Part shown: piece after piece, positions 23,937 to 34,044 of the stretch | Numbering within the stretch: position 1 is the stretch's first letter | Layout: each line of letters starts with the position of its first letter | Assembly (NCBI RefSeq): GCF_035555955.1 | Contig: NZ_DATMGA010000018.1 | Span: 1 to 64,000, forward strand | Direction: 5' to 3' | Origin: Eoetvoesia sp035555955 | GTDB lineage: Bacteria > Pseudomonadota > Gammaproteobacteria > Burkholderiales > Burkholderiaceae_B | DNA: 64,000 nucleotides | Translations under genes and position numbers: made by a program | The notes under the pieces: model-generated | Database searches by the model: none | What the model saw: the letters and a program-made list of their open reading frames with translations, nothing else | What the model was told of the DNA's origin: nothing

Positions 23937-24260
23937 ATGGCTATAAATACCGACACTCAACGCGACACGGTGCTCGATCGTCAGGCTACCCGCCTTGCCC
24001 CTCCGCCCATGTATCAGGTGGTGCTGCTGAACGACGACTACACACCGATGGAGTTCGTCGTCAATGTGTTGCGGCGCGTTTTCGGCAAGGACGAAGACGA
24101 AGCCGCCCGCATCATGCTCAAGGTCCATCACGAGGGGCGGGGGGTCTGTGGCGTGTATCCGCGCGATATCGCCGCAACGCGGGTCGAAATGGTGCGGCAG
24201 CTTGCCCAGGCCAGGCAGCATCCTTTGCAATGCATCATGGAACCTGCGCCCGATGCCTAG
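23937..24260 (+). CDS. clpS: ATP-dependent Clp protease adaptor ClpS
   Basis: Delivers N-degron proteins to ClpAP. 107 residues: a flexible N-terminus of about 24 residues, then MYQVVLLNDDYTPMEFVV with the N-end-rule pocket residues (Asn-Asp-Asp, Met, Glu-Phe), VHHEGRGVCGVYPRDIAATR with the His-Glu block, and a C-terminal helix. It precedes clpA by 205 bases on the same strand, the standard pair. The start ATG at 23937 lacks a clear ribosome site. Confidence 0.96.
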   Translation: MAINTDTQRDTVLDRQATRLAPPPMYQVVLLNDDYTPMEFVVNVLRRVFGKDEDEAARIMLKVHHEGRGVCGVYPRDIAATRVEMVRQLAQARQHPLQCIMEPAPDA

Positions 24261-24465
24261 TGTCCAATTCCACAAGTGGCGCGCATGCAGGTATAGTTAA
24301 TGCTAAGCGTGTCGTTATGGCTCTTTTATGGATGTCGGTTTTGCTTTTGAGGTTATCTGGTAACACTCACGCGGTTCCAGGCTCAACGGTTAATACGATG
24401 GCATGATTTAGTCATAGAATAGAACTTAACGATGTTTGTCCGCTTCGTAATGCAATGGAGGAAGC

Positions 24466-26787
24466 GTGATCTCTGAAGAACTTGAAGTCAGCCTGCACAT
24501 GGCTTTTGTCGAGGCCCGCACGGCCAGGCATGAATTTATTACCGTAGAGCACCTGCTGCTTTCCTTGCTGGACAATGCCGCGGCGGTCGAGGTCTTGCGC
24601 GCCTGCTCGGCCAACATCGAGGCGCTGCGCCAGGACCTGCGCAAATTCATCGCCGAGAACACCCCCGTGTTCCCCGGCGAGGAAGAGGTCGACACCCAGC
24701 CCACCCTGGGCTTCCAGCGCGTCATCCAGCGAGCCATCATGCATGTCTCGTCCGGCAACTCCAATAAAAACACGGTTACCGGCGCCAACGTGCTGGTCGC
24801 CATGTACGGCGAAAAAGATTCGCACGCCGTGTACTACATGCTGCAGCAGGGCGTCACCCGCCTGGACGTGGTCAATTTCCTGTCGCACGGCATTACCAAG
24901 TCGGCCGAGGAGCCCAGCGTCGAGCCGGCCAAGCAGGCCAATCCCGAGGCCGAGCACAAATCCGACCAGCAAAAGTCGCCTCTCGAACTCTACGCGCTGG
25001 ATCTCAACGCCGAGGCCCGCCAGGGCCGCATCGATCCGCTCATCGGCCGCGAGCTCGAGGTCGAGCGCGTCATCCAGGTGCTGTGCCGCCGCCGCAAGAA
25101 CAATCCTCTGCTGGTGGGAGAGGCCGGCGTAGGCAAGACCGCCATCGCCGAAGGGCTGGCGTGGCGCATCACGCAGGGCGACGTGCCCGAAATCCTGGCC
25201 AGCGCGCAGGTCTTTGCGCTCGACATGGGCGCGTTGCTGGCCGGCACCAAGTATCGGGGCGACTTCGAGCAGCGCCTCAAGGCCGTGCTCAAGTCGCTCA
25301 AGGACAACACCAACGCCATTCTCTTCATCGACGAAATCCATACCCTCATCGGCGCCGGCTCGGCGTCGGGCGGTACGCTGGACGCGTCCAACCTGCTCAA
25401 GCCGGCCCTGTCGTCCGGCCAGCTCAAGTGCCTGGGCGCCACCACCTACAACGAGTATCGCGGCATCTTCGAAAAAGACCACGCGCTGTCGCGCCGGTTC
25501 CAGAAAATCGATGTGGCCGAACCCACCGTGGCGCAGACCATACAAATCCTGCGCGGCCTGAAAGGCCACTTCGAGGCACATCACGGCGTGCGCTATTCGT
25601 CGGCGGCCATTACCGCCGCCGCCGAGCTTGCCGCGCGCCACATCAACGACCGTTTCCTGCCCGACAAGGCCATCGATGTCATCGACGAGGCGGGCGCCGC
25701 GCAGCGGCTGCTGCCGCGTTCGCGCCAAAAGAAGCTCATCGGCAAGGCCGAAATCGAGGCCACGGTCGCCAAGATCGCGCGTATTCCGCCGCAAAGCGTG
25801 TCCAGCGACGACCGCAACAAGCTTGCCACGCTCGAGCGCGACCTTAAAACCGTGGTGTTCGGTCAGGACGCCGCCATCGAGGCGCTGGCCAGCGCCATCA
25901 AGATGGCCCGCTCCGGTCTTGGCAAGCCCGACAAGCCCATCGGCTCCTTTCTGTTCTCCGGGCCTACGGGGGTTGGCAAGACCGAGGTCGCCCGCCAGTT
26001 GGCCTTTACCTTGGGCATCGAGCTCATCCGCTTCGACATGTCCGAATACATGGAGCGCCACGCGGTGTCGCGTCTTATCGGGGCGCCTCCGGGCTATGTG
26101 GGCTTCGACCAGGGCGGCCTGCTCACCGAGGCCATCAGCAAGCAGCCGCATTGCGTGCTGCTGCTCGACGAAATCGAAAAAGCCCACCCCGACGTCTACA
26201 ACATCCTGCTGCAGGTCATGGACCACGGCACGCTTACCGACAACAACGGGCGCAAGGCCGATTTCCGCAACGTCATCATCGTCATGACCACCAACGCGGG
26301 GGCCGAAACCCTGAATCGCACCACCATAGGCTTTGCCGCGCCCGCCACGGTCGGCGACGAAATGGTCGACATCAAGCGCATGTTCACGCCCGAGTTCCGC
26401 AACCGGCTCGATGCCATCATCGGCTTTACGCCGCTGTCGCGCGACATCATCTTGCGGGTGGTCGACAAGTTCCTCATGCAGCTCGAAGACCAGCTTCACG
26501 AAAAACGCGTCGACGTCGTGTTTTCACAGGCCTTGCGCGACTACCTGGCCAAGAAGGGCTTCGATCCCCTCATGGGCGCCAGGCCCATGCAGCGGCTCAT
26601 CCAGGACACCATACGCCGCGCCCTGGCCGACGAGTTGCTGTTCGGCCGCCTGGTCGATGGCGGCCACGTCACGGTCGATATCGACGACGACGAGAAAATC
26701 ACGCTCGATATTTCCCCCACCCAGGGCAAAGATGCCAAGGCCAAGCCTCATCCCCCCGTCGATTCGGAAATCGAGCTTGTCGACTAG
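24466..26787 (+). CDS. clpA: ATP-dependent Clp protease ATP-binding subunit ClpA
   Basis: AAA+ unfoldase that feeds ClpP. 773 residues from a GTG at 24466 with GGAGG just upstream. N-domain about 1-145 with HEFITVEHLLLSLL, first AAA+ module with Walker A VGEAGVGKT near 218-226, second module with SGPTGVGKT near 500-508 and Walker B VLLLDEIEKAHPDVYN. The C-terminal D2-small region includes ARPMQRLIQDTIRRALADELLFG. Acts with ClpS encoded just before it; clpP lies 31 kb away in this window with clpX. Confidence 0.97.
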   Translation: MISEELEVSLHMAFVEARTARHEFITVEHLLLSLLDNAAAVEVLRACSANIEALRQDLRKFIAENTPVFPGEEEVDTQPTLGFQRVIQRAIMHVSSGNSNKNTVTGANVLVAMYGEKDSHAVYYMLQQGVTRLDVVNFLSHGITKSAEEPSVEPAKQANPEAEHKSDQQKSPLELYALDLNAEARQGRIDPLIGRELEVERVIQVLCRRRKNNPLLVGEAGVGKTAIAEGLAWRITQGDVPEILASAQVFALDMGALLAGTKYRGDFEQRLKAVLKSLKDNTNAILFIDEIHTLIGAGSASGGTLDASNLLKPALSSGQLKCLGATTYNEYRGIFEKDHALSRRFQKIDVAEPTVAQTIQILRGLKGHFEAHHGVRYSSAAITAAAELAARHINDRFLPDKAIDVIDEAGAAQRLLPRSRQKKLIGKAEIEATVAKIARIPPQSVSSDDRNKLATLERDLKTVVFGQDAAIEALASAIKMARSGLGKPDKPIGSFLFSGPTGVGKTEVARQLAFTLGIELIRFDMSEYMERHAVSRLIGAPPGYVGFDQGGLLTEAISKQPHCVLLLDEIEKAHPDVYNILLQVMDHGTLTDNNGRKADFRNVIIVMTTNAGAETLNRTTIGFAAPATVGDEMVDIKRMFTPEFRNRLDAIIGFTPLSRDIILRVVDKFLMQLEDQLHEKRVDVVFSQALRDYLAKKGFDPLMGARPMQRLIQDTIRRALADELLFGRLVDGGHVTVDIDDDEKITLDISPTQGKDAKAKPHPPVDSEIELVD

Positions 26788-26823
26788 GTCCCGCCGGCGC
26801 GTATCGAGCATTGGCCCATCCCG

Positions 26824-28122
26824 ATGCATCGGCCGCCGCTTATAGCGTGTCCCCATTGCGCCCGCCTGCATGAGCGTTTGCCCATACAGGCGGGCGCAAT
26901 GGCATCGTGCACGCAGTGCGGCTACGCTCTCTATCGTCAAAGCGCGGTTCCGCTGCAGGGTTGGATTGCACTGGTTCTGGGCACCCTGGTGGTGTTCGCC
27001 ATCGCCAACTGGTTTCCCATTGCTTCGCTAAGCGCCCAGGGCCTTGTCGCGCGGGTCACCCTGGCCGATGCCTTGTTGCTAACCTGGCAGCAGGGGCACG
27101 AGTTCGTCGCGATCATGACGGGCTTGTTTGGCCTGGTGTTTCCATTGGGGCAGATACTGTTCTTGCTGTGGGCGCTGATGGCACTGAGGGCGGGCCGCTT
27201 GCCGGACGACTTTCATTACGGGCTGCGCGTGCTGCGCGCCATTTCCGTCTGGAGCATGATTCCCGTTTTGTTGTTGGGCGTGCTGGTGGCCATCGTCAAG
27301 CTGGCGGGCATGGCAACAGTCAGCGTCGAGCCGGGGCTGTGGGCGTTTGCCGTGCTCAGCGCCATGATGACGATGCTGAGCCGGGTGTCGGCGCATCGCT
27401 TGTGGCGCTATGCCGAAGACCAGGGGCTGGCGCCTGTCTCGGGCGAACTGCTGGGTCCCGCCGATACGGCGGCAGACTGCCTCGAGTGCGGCTACGTCCA
27501 GCCGTGGCATCACCACGAAAAGCAATCCTGCGGCCGCTGCGGCGCCGCGCTGCATTGGCGCAAGCCCGAACCGCTGGCACGGGTGTGGGCCCTGGTCATT
27601 GCCGCCGCGATCCTGTACATTCCCGCCAACATTCTGCCGGTCATGAATGTGCGGCTCCCGACCGGCGTAAGCTCGCATACCATTCTGGGAGGCGTGGTCG
27701 AGCTATGGCGGCTGGGTTCCTGGGATCTGGCCGTAATCGTTTTCGTCGCCAGCGTCGTCGTGCCCATGACCAAGCTGTTCGCACTGGCCGTCCTTATGGT
27801 AAAACGCCAGTGGAAGGGGGTGGCGGTCCAGCGCCAGCGCACGCGTTTGTACGAACTGGTGGAGTTTGTCGGCCAATGGTCCATGCTCGACGTCTTTGTC
27901 GTGATCCTGCTGTCCGCGATGGCCGATTTCCCGGGTGTTTCGCAGATCACCGCCGGAGCCGGAGCGGCAAGCTTCGGCATGGTCGTGGTCTTGACCATGT
28001 TTGCCGCTCACAGCTTCGATCCCAGGATGGGCTGGGATCATCGCCGCCGCGAAGATGGCGCACCAGACGGCACGCCAAGACAAAAAGAAAATGCACATGA
28101 AGATCACAAGGAAAATGCATGA
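26824..28122 (+). CDS. pqiA: Paraquat-inducible protein A family membrane protein
   Basis: Inner-membrane component of the Pqi lipid-transport system, 432 residues. It begins with a zinc-ribbon ACPHCARLH...SCTQCGY, then four hydrophobic helices, a second ribbon DCLECGY...SCGRCGA near 220-240, then four more helices, the duplicated PqiA architecture. Hydrophilic tail. The stop overlaps the pqiB start as ATGA. It starts 36 bases after clpA on the same strand, so read-through from clpA is conceivable. Confidence 0.9.
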   Translation: MHRPPLIACPHCARLHERLPIQAGAMASCTQCGYALYRQSAVPLQGWIALVLGTLVVFAIANWFPIASLSAQGLVARVTLADALLLTWQQGHEFVAIMTGLFGLVFPLGQILFLLWALMALRAGRLPDDFHYGLRVLRAISVWSMIPVLLLGVLVAIVKLAGMATVSVEPGLWAFAVLSAMMTMLSRVSAHRLWRYAEDQGLAPVSGELLGPADTAADCLECGYVQPWHHHEKQSCGRCGAALHWRKPEPLARVWALVIAAAILYIPANILPVMNVRLPTGVSSHTILGGVVELWRLGSWDLAVIVFVASVVVPMTKLFALAVLMVKRQWKGVAVQRQRTRLYELVEFVGQWSMLDVFVVILLSAMADFPGVSQITAGAGAASFGMVVVLTMFAAHSFDPRMGWDHRRREDGAPDGTPRQKENAHEDHKENA

Positions 28123-29813
28123 CAGATCCAAACACGCCGTCGCAGCCGCACGCTGACCGAGGGGGCCCCGGCGTGGAGTCGGCCCCGGACGGCGTGGCGA
28201 AGCCGCGCATTACGCCCCGGCGCTCGATGCGGTTTTCCTGGATATGGCTGGTGCCCCTGGTGGCGGCGCTGGTTGGCGCATCGCTGCTGGTTCGGTCATG
28301 GCTGAACACCGGGCCCGTCGTCACCATCAGCTTCGAATCGGCCGAAGGGCTGGAGGTCGGCCAGACCAAAATCCGCTACAAGGATGTCGTGGTCGGCGTC
28401 GTCACCGGCATCCGCGTGTCGCGCGACCGCGCCAAGGTTCTGGTCAAGGCGCAAATCAACCGGGAGGGCTCGCACTACATTACACGCAAGGGCACGCGTT
28501 TCTGGGTGGTGCGGCCGCGCCTTGGCGTCAGCGGCGTGTCGGGCCTGAATACCTTGCTGTCGGGCGCCTACATCAGCGTGGATACCGTGCGCTCGGCGGA
28601 AAGCGGGCCGGCCGTTTATGAATTCAAGGGCCTGGAAAAACCGCCCGAGGTCGCCAACGACCGATCGGGCACGCGCTTCTTGCTGCATGCGGCCGATCTG
28701 GGGTCGATTGAAATCGGTTCTCCGGTGTATTACCGCCGCATCCCCGTCGGCCGGGTCATCGACTACCACCTCGACGCTTCGGGCCGCACGGTCAACGTGC
28801 AGATTTTCATCGATGCGCCGAACGATAAATTCGTCACGGCGGATACCCGTTTCTGGAATGCCAGCGGCATAGACCTTTCTTTGAGCCCTTCGGGGGTCGA
28901 CCTTCGCATGGGATCGCTGGCATCGGTCATTGCCGGCGGCATTGCATTCCGCTCGGTCGACGAGACTAACGAAAAGCCCGCGCCGGCGGACTCCGCGTTT
29001 ACGCTGAACTCCTCCGAGGCGCAGGCCATGGCCGATCCCGACGGCCCGCCCATTCATGTCAACATGATCTTCCATCAGTCGATCCGTGGCCTGAAGCTGG
29101 GTTCTCCGGTGGAGTTCCGTGGCATGGACCTGGGCCGGGTGTCGGATATCGACCTCGAGTTCGACCCCAAGACCATTTCTTTCTATGTCTTGGTCAAGGC
29201 GGTGCTGTATCCGATGCGCTTCGGCGATGCCTACGAGCAGATGCGCGAGTTCGAGAAGGATGCCGCCTATTCGGGGCAGTTCCTGCTCGACCCGCTGGTC
29301 AAGCAGGGGATGCGGGCGCAGATACAGCCGTCCAATCTCTTGACCGGCCAGCAACTGATCGCCCTGGATTTCTTCCCCAATGCGCCGCCCGTCAAGTTCG
29401 ACAGCAGCAAGGTGCCTATCGAGCTGCCCACCATCGCGGGCAATTTCGACCGGCTGCAGCAGCAGATCAGCAGTATCGTGGCCAAGATCGACGCCGTTCC
29501 CTTCGATGGCATCGGCAAAGATCTCCAAAGCAGCCTGAAGTCCCTGAATCAGTTGCTCAAGGGGCTGAACAGCAAGCTCGGTCCGCAAGCCTCGGCAACC
29601 CTGAAATCCGCGCAAAACGCCCTGGACAAGGTCGATGGCATGCTGGGCAGGGAGTCGGGACCGGGCGGGAGCCTGGACAGCACCCTGCGCGAACTGACCG
29701 CGGCGGCCAAATCCTTAAGGGCTCTGGCCGATTATCTGCAGACCGATCCGTCGGCGTTGCTGCGCGGGCGCGGCGCCGACGTCCTGCCAACTGTCAACAG
29801 GAATTTGCCATGA
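28119..29813 (+). CDS. pqiB: PqiB-type MCE protein
   Basis: 564 residues. A proline-rich cytoplasmic start, one membrane helix about 45-64 (IWLVPLVAALVGASLLV), then three MCE domains: around 70-160 (VTISFESAEGLEVGQTKIRYKD), 185-270 and 305-410 (MIFHQSIRGLKLGSPVEFRG). A C-terminal helical region from about 450 would form the needle seen in PqiB, which bridges toward the outer membrane for lipid movement. Overlaps pqiA and pqiC by 4 bases on each side. Confidence 0.92.
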   Translation: MTDPNTPSQPHADRGGPGVESAPDGVAKPRITPRRSMRFSWIWLVPLVAALVGASLLVRSWLNTGPVVTISFESAEGLEVGQTKIRYKDVVVGVVTGIRVSRDRAKVLVKAQINREGSHYITRKGTRFWVVRPRLGVSGVSGLNTLLSGAYISVDTVRSAESGPAVYEFKGLEKPPEVANDRSGTRFLLHAADLGSIEIGSPVYYRRIPVGRVIDYHLDASGRTVNVQIFIDAPNDKFVTADTRFWNASGIDLSLSPSGVDLRMGSLASVIAGGIAFRSVDETNEKPAPADSAFTLNSSEAQAMADPDGPPIHVNMIFHQSIRGLKLGSPVEFRGMDLGRVSDIDLEFDPKTISFYVLVKAVLYPMRFGDAYEQMREFEKDAAYSGQFLLDPLVKQGMRAQIQPSNLLTGQQLIALDFFPNAPPVKFDSSKVPIELPTIAGNFDRLQQQISSIVAKIDAVPFDGIGKDLQSSLKSLNQLLKGLNSKLGPQASATLKSAQNALDKVDGMLGRESGPGGSLDSTLRELTAAAKSLRALADYLQTDPSALLRGRGADVLPTVNRNLP

Positions 29814-30439
29814 GGGTCGTGAAGCCGTTTTTTTGCATTGCCGTCGCGGCCACGCTGGCTGGGTGCGCCGCCCCGGCCAGCCAGCAGTACTACACCTTGG
29901 TGCCGCAAGCCCAGACAGCCGTTCATGCAGCGGCGCCGGCGCGTTTTGCCATCAGGGTGCTGCCGGTTTCTGTGCCTGAGCAGGTGGATCGCCCGCAAAT
30001 CATGCTGAGCACGCGGGGCAGCAGCGAAATGACGATGCTCAACGGATCGTTGTGGGCATCGCCGCTGGCCGATGAAATCCGCAGTGCCTTGTCCAGCGAC
30101 CTTTCCGCCCGGTTGGGCGTCATGGACATTCCCGGCGGGCCGACGCCCGAGTCGTTGCCGCTGTGGCGAATCGGCGTCACCGTACAGCGTTTCGACTCGG
30201 TGTACGGCAGCCATGCCCTGATCGACGCAACATGGCGGCTGGATGGCCCGGCGCGCGGAAAAGCCTCGGCCAGAATATGCCGCGCCGTGATAAACGTGCC
30301 GGTGGAGCCTGGCGTGGCGTCCATGGTGCGGGGGCATCAGAAGGCGGTGGGTTATCTGGCGGCGGCCATTGCTTCGCAATTGTCCAAAACGCCGCTTGAT
30401 GTTCCCGCCGGGAGCGTCATAATGAAGGGGTGCACCTAG
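29810..30439 (+). CDS. pqiC: PqiC-type outer-membrane lipoprotein (ABC-type transport auxiliary family)
   Basis: 209 residues with a lipoprotein signal ending LAGC at residues 16-19, so the mature protein begins with a lipidated Cys. YYTLVPQ follows, the common opening of this DUF330-type family, and the domain contains VLPVSVPEQVDRPQIML. In the Pqi system it receives the PqiB needle at the outer membrane. Its last ten bases overlap the start of putA. Confidence 0.88.
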   Translation: MRVVKPFFCIAVAATLAGCAAPASQQYYTLVPQAQTAVHAAAPARFAIRVLPVSVPEQVDRPQIMLSTRGSSEMTMLNGSLWASPLADEIRSALSSDLSARLGVMDIPGGPTPESLPLWRIGVTVQRFDSVYGSHALIDATWRLDGPARGKASARICRAVINVPVEPGVASMVRGHQKAVGYLAAAIASQLSKTPLDVPAGSVIMKGCT

Positions 30440-33400
30440 GCGATATCCACCCCCCGGCGGGCTTGCGCGCGAGGATAGCCGCCGCGCACCGCAGGCCTGA
30501 AACAGAATGCGTGCCCGATCTTATTCGGCATGCGGGGGGCGCGTATGGCCCCGAGGTCATCGACCTGGCCTTGCGCCTTGCGCAGGCGCAGCGCGACAAA
30601 TCCCGCGGCAACGGCGTCCAGGGCTTCATCCAGGCGTTTTCCTTGTCCAGCCACGAAGGCGTTGCCCTCATGTGCCTGGCCGAGGCGTTGCTGCGCATCC
30701 CGGACCAGGCGACCCGCGATGCGCTCATCCGGGACAAGCTGGCGGGCAACGCCTGGAGCGCGCATCGGGAAGAACGGGCTTCGCTTCTTGTACGAACTGC
30801 ATCCTGGGGACTGATGCTGAGCGGCAGATTGCTGGAGAATCATCCGGGTACATCGTTGCCGGATCTGCTTGCCCAGCTTGCCGCCAGGGGCGGAGAGCCC
30901 CTGATCCGCCGCGCGGCGAGCATGGCGGTAAGCATGCTGGGACGGCAGTTCGTGGCGGGACGCACCATACGGCAGGCGCTTGGCAACAGCCGCGGCCCGA
31001 GCTGGCGCGGCTATCGCCATTCCTACGACATGCTGGGCGAGGCGGCCATGACCGAGTCGGACGCGCGGCGGTACTACGGCGCCTATGAATCCGCCATTCA
31101 TGCCATCGGCGGCTTGTCGCAGGGGCGCGGCGCGCGCGAAGAACCCGGTATTTCCATCAAGCTTTCGGCCTTGCATCCGCGCTACTCGCGGGCGCAACGC
31201 GCAAGCGTCATGGCCGAGCTTTTGCCGCGGCTTGTATCATTGGCCGAACTGGCGCGCCATTACGGCCTGGGCATGAATATCGACGCTGAGGAAAGCGAAC
31301 GCTTGGATTTGTCGCTGGACTTGCTCGAGGCCCTTTGCGCGGATGGCCGGCTTGCCGATTGGGACGGCATGGGCTTTGTCGTGCAGGCCTACCAGAAGCG
31401 AGCCCTGGCGGTCGTCGATTATTTGATCGACTTGTCGCGCCGGAGGAACCAGCCCTTGATGCTACGGCTGGTCAAGGGCGCGTATTGGGACGGCGAGATA
31501 AAAAGAGCGCAGCTTGGAGGCATGGCCGATTATCCTGTGTATACACGCAAAATCCATACCGACGTTTCGTATCTTGCCTGCGCCAGGCGGATGCTGGAGG
31601 CAGGTCCGTTCATCTACCCGCAATTCGCCACGCACAATGCATTGACGCTGGCCACGGTGTATGAGATGGCAGGCGGGCCGGGCAGCGATCCTCGCAGTTA
31701 CGAGTTCCAATGCCTGCACGGTATGGGCGAAGCGCTGTACGACCAGGTGGTCGGTGCGCCCGAGCAGGGGGGACTGGGGCGTCCGTGCCGCATTTACGCG
31801 CCCGTGGGCACTTATGACCGGTTGCTGGCATACCTGGTGCGCCGCTTGCTTGAAAACGGCGCCAATACTTCGTTCCTGCATCAGTTGGGCGACAGCGCCG
31901 TGCAACTGGATCGGCTAGTGCTCGACCCCGTGGAGCAGGCGCTGGCCCTCCGGCCGGTTGGTCGGCCCCACGAAAAAATCCCGCTGCCCGAAAGCCTGCT
32001 GAGGCCGATGGAACAGCGCGTGAATTCAGCGGGGCTGGATCTGGCCGACGACTCGGCTTTGCAGGCGCTGGCAGACGGGCTTGCGCAGAGCGCGGCAACG
32101 AACTGGCGGGCCCTCCCCCTTGTCGCTGCGCAGCCATCGTCCTGGAACGCTTCGCGCGCGAGGCCTGTGCTCAATCCGGCGGATCATCGCGATGTCGTGG
32201 GCATGGTCATCGAGGCCGGCCGCGACGAGGTCGATCTGGCCGTGAGCCAGGCCGTGCAGGCGGCTGGTGACTGGGCGGCTGTTCCGCCTGCACAGCGCGC
32301 GGCATGCTTGCGGCGCGCCGCGCATATCCTGGAGGAAGGCAGGGCGGGCCTGATAGGGCTGATCGTACGCGAGGCGGGGAAGTCCCTGCCAAGCGCTTTG
32401 GCCGAAGTGCGGGAGGCCGTCGACTTTCTGCGCTATTACGCGGAACGGGCAGAGGTGTTGCCGCCTGCCGCCCGGCCTTTGGGGCCCGTTGCCTGCATCA
32501 GTCCGTGGAATTTTCCGCTGGCGATTTTTACCGGCCAGGTTGCGGCGGCGCTGGCCGCCGGCAATACCGTTCTGGCCAAGCCAGCGGAGCAGACCAGCCT
32601 TGTAGCGGCGCAGGCCGTTGCGGCGCTGCATGAATCGGGGATTCCCGCCGCCGCCTTGCAGCTGCTGCCCGGAACCGGAGAGAGCGCCGGAGCGGCGCTG
32701 GTGGAAAATCCGCAATTGGCTGGAGTCATGTTCACGGGATCGTTCGATGTCGCCAAATCCATTGCTGGTACTTTGGCGCAGCGCCTGGACGATGCCGGCC
32801 GGGTCATTCCCCTCATTGCCGAAACCGGAGGGGTCAATGCCATGATAGTGGACTCCTCGGCGCTGGCCGAGCAGGCGGTGGCGGACATCCTGGTTTCGGC
32901 TTTCGACTCCGCCGGCCAGCGCTGTTCGGCCTTGCGTCTGCTGTGTGTGCAGGAAGACTGCGCGGACAATCTTCTGGAGATGCTTCGTGGGGCGATGGCG
33001 CAACTGCGCATGGGGCTTCCCGGACGCCTCGAGACCGACGTGGGGCCGCTTATCGACGCGGCGTCGCAAGCCGCCATCGAGGCGCACATCCGCGCGATGC
33101 GCGCGGCGGGGTTCGACGTCGAGCAACTGGATCGGGGTGCGGAATGCCGGCACGGGACATTCGTGCCGCCCACGTTGATCATGCTGGATGCCGTGGGTGA
33201 TCTGGAGCGGGAAGTGTTCGGACCGGTGCTGCACATTGTTCGCTATCGGAGCGAAGAACTGGATGGACTGATCGACGCCATCAATGCCAAGGGCTATGGC
33301 CTGACTTTCGGCGTGCATACGCGCCTTGACGGCCTGGTGACACATATCGCCGAACGCTTGCGCGCGGGCAATATCTACGTCAACCGCAATATGATCGGCG

Positions 33401-34011
33401 CCGCGGTGGGCATGCAGCCTTTCGGTGGCGAAGGGCTGTCGGGCACCGGGCCGAAGGCGGGCGGCCCCTTGTATCTGTGGCGCCTGATCGAAGGGGGGTT
33501 GCCGGCTTTGCCGCCGGAATATGCGGACGTGGGCGACGGCCTTTGCGAAACGGCTTTGCCTGCGCCGGCGGGCGAGGCCAATACCTACCGCTTGACGCCA
33601 CGCGGATCGGTGTTGTGCCGCGCCGCGACCGAATCGGGCGCCCGCGCGCAGTTGGAGGCTTGCCTGGCAACGGGCAATCGGGCGGTGTTCGTGCAGAACG
33701 AAGCCAGTCTCGCTCTGGCCGCCGCCTGCTCGTTCGAGCAGCGGGAACATCTGGAACTGATTTCCGGCGATCCATTCGGGCCGTCCTGGGCTTGCCAGGC
33801 GGCTTTGTTCGAAGGCGGAGCCGATGAATTGATGCGCTTCAACCGAAGCGTGGCGGCGCTCGAAGGGCCAATTGTCGCGGTCCAGGGCCTAAGTACCACG
33901 GCCCTGGCGCAGGGCGCCCGATACGCCCAGGAATGTCTCGTGCGGGAGTGCAGCGTCAGCATCAACACCGCCGCCGCCGGAGGCAATGCCAGTCTGCTGG
34001 CGATGGATTGA
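30430..34011 (+). CDS. putA: Bifunctional proline dehydrogenase / pyrroline-5-carboxylate dehydrogenase
   Basis: Oxidizes proline to glutamate. 1193 residues from a GTG at 30430 with AAGGGG directly against it. The PRODH barrel shows EEPGISIKLSALHPRYS near 238, LRLVKGAYWDGEIKRAQ near 345 and RRLLENGANTSFLH near 475 (substrate arginine pair). The aldehyde dehydrogenase half has SPWNFPLAIFTG near 695, catalytic Glu in IAETGGVNAMIVD and Cys in SAGQRCSALRL near 833. The ribbon-helix-helix DNA-binding segment of E. coli PutA is absent; the protein starts at the point equivalent to about residue 90 there. About 170 residues beyond the ALDH core suggest the type B C-terminal domain. Confidence 0.94.
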   Translation: MHLGDIHPPAGLRARIAAAHRRPETECVPDLIRHAGGAYGPEVIDLALRLAQAQRDKSRGNGVQGFIQAFSLSSHEGVALMCLAEALLRIPDQATRDALIRDKLAGNAWSAHREERASLLVRTASWGLMLSGRLLENHPGTSLPDLLAQLAARGGEPLIRRAASMAVSMLGRQFVAGRTIRQALGNSRGPSWRGYRHSYDMLGEAAMTESDARRYYGAYESAIHAIGGLSQGRGAREEPGISIKLSALHPRYSRAQRASVMAELLPRLVSLAELARHYGLGMNIDAEESERLDLSLDLLEALCADGRLADWDGMGFVVQAYQKRALAVVDYLIDLSRRRNQPLMLRLVKGAYWDGEIKRAQLGGMADYPVYTRKIHTDVSYLACARRMLEAGPFIYPQFATHNALTLATVYEMAGGPGSDPRSYEFQCLHGMGEALYDQVVGAPEQGGLGRPCRIYAPVGTYDRLLAYLVRRLLENGANTSFLHQLGDSAVQLDRLVLDPVEQALALRPVGRPHEKIPLPESLLRPMEQRVNSAGLDLADDSALQALADGLAQSAATNWRALPLVAAQPSSWNASRARPVLNPADHRDVVGMVIEAGRDEVDLAVSQAVQAAGDWAAVPPAQRAACLRRAAHILEEGRAGLIGLIVREAGKSLPSALAEVREAVDFLRYYAERAEVLPPAARPLGPVACISPWNFPLAIFTGQVAAALAAGNTVLAKPAEQTSLVAAQAVAALHESGIPAAALQLLPGTGESAGAALVENPQLAGVMFTGSFDVAKSIAGTLAQRLDDAGRVIPLIAETGGVNAMIVDSSALAEQAVADILVSAFDSAGQRCSALRLLCVQEDCADNLLEMLRGAMAQLRMGLPGRLETDVGPLIDAASQAAIEAHIRAMRAAGFDVEQLDRGAECRHGTFVPPTLIMLDAVGDLEREVFGPVLHIVRYRSEELDGLIDAINAKGYGLTFGVHTRLDGLVTHIAERLRAGNIYVNRNMIGAAVGMQPFGGEGLSGTGPKAGGPLYLWRLIEGGLPALPPEYADVGDGLCETALPAPAGEANTYRLTPRGSVLCRAATESGARAQLEACLATGNRAVFVQNEASLALAAACSFEQREHLELISGDPFGPSWACQAALFEGGADELMRFNRSVAALEGPIVAVQGLSTTALAQGARYAQECLVRECSVSINTAAAGGNASLLAMD

Positions 34012-34014
34012 TCT

Positions 34015-34030
34015 CGGCGCAGCGTGGGGG
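34015..34030. repeat. Fragment of the dispersed intergenic repeat
   Basis: CGGCGCAGCGTGGGGG here is identical to 10736-10751 in the repeat after the DUF3579 gene. It lies in the 33-base space between convergent putA and the FAD oxidase gene. Confidence 0.5.
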
Positions 34031-34044
34031 TACCGTTTCCTTTT

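Noticed and set aside
24412..26499. 695-codon open frame opposite clpA
   Set aside because: Antisense shadow of clpA with no start signal or recognisable motif.
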